Assembly: GCA_021785155.1 (NCBI GenBank)
Contig: JAJYGE010000566.1
Span: 1-6,388, forward strand
Direction: 5' to 3'
From: Planctomycetota bacterium
GTDB taxonomy: Bacteria; Planctomycetota; Phycisphaerae; WQYP01
DNA length: 6,388 bases
In this document: piece after piece, positions 4,600-6,388 of the stretch
Layout: each line of letters starts with the position of its first letter
Numbering within the stretch: the stretch's first letter is position 1
The notes under the pieces: model-generated
What the model saw: only the letters and a program-made list of their open reading frames with translations
Told to the model about the DNA's origin: nothing
The model's database searches: none
Position numbers and translations under genes: made by a program

Positions 4600-6388
4600 T
4601 GAATTCACGGCAACGCATGAAACACCGCCTGCTGATACTCGGTGGTGTGATTTTGGCCTTGGTCGTGCTTGGCGGCGCTTTGGTGATATACCGCAAGCAC
4701 AGCATTCATGAGCACTTCCTGCAGCTGCGTGCCCAGGGATTAGCCGCGGTAAAGGCCAAGAAATACGAACTGGCACTCGGTGATCTCGGTGCCTATCTGG
4801 GACAGGACCCGACTGATCTGCCATCATTGGAAGGTTATGCCGCGGCGAGCCTGAAAGTTCCGCAGCCCGGTGGAAAAAATCTGTATCAGGCCGCCTCGGT
4901 AATCAAGCAGATTCTTTATCAAAAGCCCAACGATCTCAAATACCAGCAGAAACTCGTAAAATTACTGGCCGAGCTGAATTACAATGTAGAATGTGTCACG
5001 TTGGCCCATCAGATGCTGGCAAAAAATCCCAACAATTTGCCGGCGCTGGAATCCGAATCTCAAGCCTATGGCCGATTGCGAAAATTCAGGCGCGCTTTTG
5101 CCGCCGCCAATAAAGCGTTCCAGTTGTCGCCGGATCGCATCCAAAACGGTTTTCTCGCTTTGGATATGCTGTATCAGCGGCAGTTGCCGACCAGCGCTTT
5201 GACCAACTGGGCGGGAAAATTTCTGGCCAAATCGCCCGCCAATCCGGTGTATCAGGTTCTCGGCAGTGCCGCCGCCGCGTTGGCCGGTCAGCCGGATAAC
5301 GCCAAGCATTTGGCTCTTAAAGCCGCCGCAAATCCCAACCTCCCGGAAGCGGTTATTCTTCCGTTGGTTCGGCAACTTGATTCTCTGCAACTTTATACGC
5401 AGGCCACTCTGGTGCTGGAACATGCCGTCCGCCATGGCGCATCGGTTCCCATTCTGGAAGCGCTATGCGAACGGCTCTATCAGCAGGGAAATGATGCTGC
5501 TGTCCTGAAACTCACGGCGGCGAAATCGACGGGTCATCCACTGCTTTTGGCCTACCGGGCGCGATCTTTGATGCGTCTGGATCATCCGCATCGTGCGGCG
5601 CAGATTCTTCAATTGCTCAAAGCTATTAAAACGCCCGTCGCCAGCCAATGGTATGCGGTGCTGAATTTGCGGTTACATCCCAATGTGTCGGATTTGACGC
5701 GGATGAAAATTCTGCGCTCTGCGGCCTCCACCTTTCCCGGTCAGGCTTACTTTGTTGAGATGCTGGGATCCGGTTATCAGCATGTTGGCGAATTGGAACT
5801 CGCTCTTATTCAGTGGCAAAACGCCGCACGCCTGTCCCCAACCTGGCCGGAACCCATTTTGCACCTGGCACTGGGGTTGGTGCGGGCGGGGCATCTCAAG
5901 GCCGCACAATTGCTGGTGAAACATGCCGCACAATTGGCTCCGGATAATAAGCAGGTGCTCATTGATCACATCCGTCTGCTGGCCACGGCGACAGCCGTCA
6001 ACAAACCCGCTCGCGTGGAAGCGTTGCTAAGTTCTATTGAGAATCTGCAACGCCAATTTCCCGGAAAGCCTATTCTGCTGTCTGAACAAATTCGCTGCCT
6101 GATTGCGTTAAAACAATTGGCTGCGGCACGCACATTAATTGCCACTGCCCTGACGGCCAATCCGCCGCATAAACTTTCCACCCTCCTGGGGTTATATGCC
6201 ATCAATCGGATCAACAAACTGAATATGGGACAAACCATTTTGGCTGCCGCCGAAAAAACCTATGGCCTTCGCCCGCGCATCGCTTTGGCGTATGCCGGGC
6301 GATTGCTGCAGGCCAAACACCCCAAGCAGGCATTGGCATATCTGAAATCGCACCGCAAAACAACCGGCGCTATGGCTCCGCAATGGGA
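4599..6388 (+). CDS. Membrane-anchored TPR protein, 5' part (3' end outside window)
   Basis: The frame from the ATG at 4599 stays open to the last base: 596 complete codons plus 2 nt, with no stop. The N-terminus is basic (MNSRQRMKHR) and is followed by one hydrophobic helix at about 11-31, with no cysteine lipobox. This predicts an uncleaved inner-membrane anchor with a periplasmic body. The rest is alpha-helical and TPR-like. Clear units are near residues 45-75, 105-180 (YNVECVTLAHQMLAKNP and FRRAFAAANKAFQLSPDR) and 388-457 (GELELALIQWQNAARLSP, then GHLKAAQLLVKHAAQLAPDN). Large TPR proteins such as PrsT recur in exosortase loci and are thought to scaffold polysaccharide export, but PrsT is a predicted lipoprotein and this one is not. 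The partner is unknown. Start choice rests on GGGAGG and the 1-nt overlap with the preceding stop. Confidence 0.9.
   Translation, partial: MNSRQRMKHRLLILGGVILALVVLGGALVIYRKHSIHEHFLQLRAQGLAAVKAKKYELALGDLGAYLGQDPTDLPSLEGYAAASLKVPQPGGKNLYQAASVIKQILYQKPNDLKYQQKLVKLLAELNYNVECVTLAHQMLAKNPNNLPALESESQAYGRLRKFRRAFAAANKAFQLSPDRIQNGFLALDMLYQRQLPTSALTNWAGKFLAKSPANPVYQVLGSAAAALAGQPDNAKHLALKAAANPNLPEAVILPLVRQLDSLQLYTQATLVLEHAVRHGASVPILEALCERLYQQGNDAAVLKLTAAKSTGHPLLLAYRARSLMRLDHPHRAAQILQLLKAIKTPVASQWYAVLNLRLHPNVSDLTRMKILRSAASTFPGQAYFVEMLGSGYQHVGELELALIQWQNAARLSPTWPEPILHLALGLVRAGHLKAAQLLVKHAAQLAPDNKQVLIDHIRLLATATAVNKPARVEALLSSIENLQRQFPGKPILLSEQIRCLIALKQLAAARTLIATALTANPPHKLSTLLGLYAINRINKLNMGQTILAAAEKTYGLRPRIALAYAGRLLQAKHPKQALAYLKSHRKTTGAMAPQW
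5901..5936 (+). repeat. 12-mer direct repeat inside TPR unit
   Basis: GCCGCACAATTG occurs at 5901-5912 and again at 5925-5936, exactly eight codons apart, encoding AAQL twice within one TPR. It probably reflects local helix repetition or a small duplication. Confidence 0.7.

Noticed and set aside
4962..5435. 157-codon open frame on the minus strand within the TPR gene
   Set aside because: It lies wholly antisense to a well-supported TPR coding frame, and its translation shows no recognisable motif. The same holds for the other minus-strand frames, for example 3473-3886 and 2555-2890.

Overview
The window carries five genes, all on the plus strand. They belong to one exosortase-linked extracellular polysaccharide and surface-protein sorting locus. 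In order they are: the 3' end of an exosortase, an EpsI-type exosortase partner, a Wzc/GumC-like chain-length determinant with a fused BY-kinase-type ATPase domain, an unrecognised 264-residue protein, and the 5' part of a large membrane-anchored TPR protein that runs off the right edge. The whole locus points to a Gram-negative, diderm bacterium with moderately high GC. The gene order and the protein style resemble Planctomycetota (Phycisphaerae-like) exosortase loci, but that assignment is an impression and has low confidence.

Layout. Positions 1-391 hold the exosortase C-terminus with its Cys, Arg and His catalytic residues in place. Positions 392-657 contain no gene; they are packed with short GC-rich hairpins joined by a repeated TTCAYTRAG-like word, and they separate the exosortase from its partner. 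From 658 onward the genes are tightly packed: epsI and the kinase gene overlap by 17 nt, the kinase and the unknown gene by 4 nt (ATGA), and the unknown gene and the TPR gene by 1 nt (TAATG). This indicates one translationally coupled operon from at least 658 to beyond 6388.

How the genes may work together. By family knowledge, the exosortase cleaves and anchors C-terminally tagged envelope proteins. EpsI is its usual companion and acts in the same periplasmic or inner-membrane space. The Wzz/kinase protein sets chain length during export of the matching polysaccharide. TPR proteins of such loci are thought to scaffold the export machinery. No PEP-CTERM-type substrate is visible here.

The most notable observation is in the kinase protein. 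Between its Walker A' and Walker B motifs it carries a roughly 60-residue insertion with two 24-residue repeats separated by exactly five residues. This matches the layout of the MshEN (GspE N-terminal) c-di-GMP-binding domain and raises the possibility that a second messenger controls the polysaccharide exporter directly. The same protein lacks several BY-kinase hallmarks: the Arg of Walker A', the usual ExxRxxR motif and the C-terminal tyrosine cluster. The second unusual region is the intergenic hairpin array.
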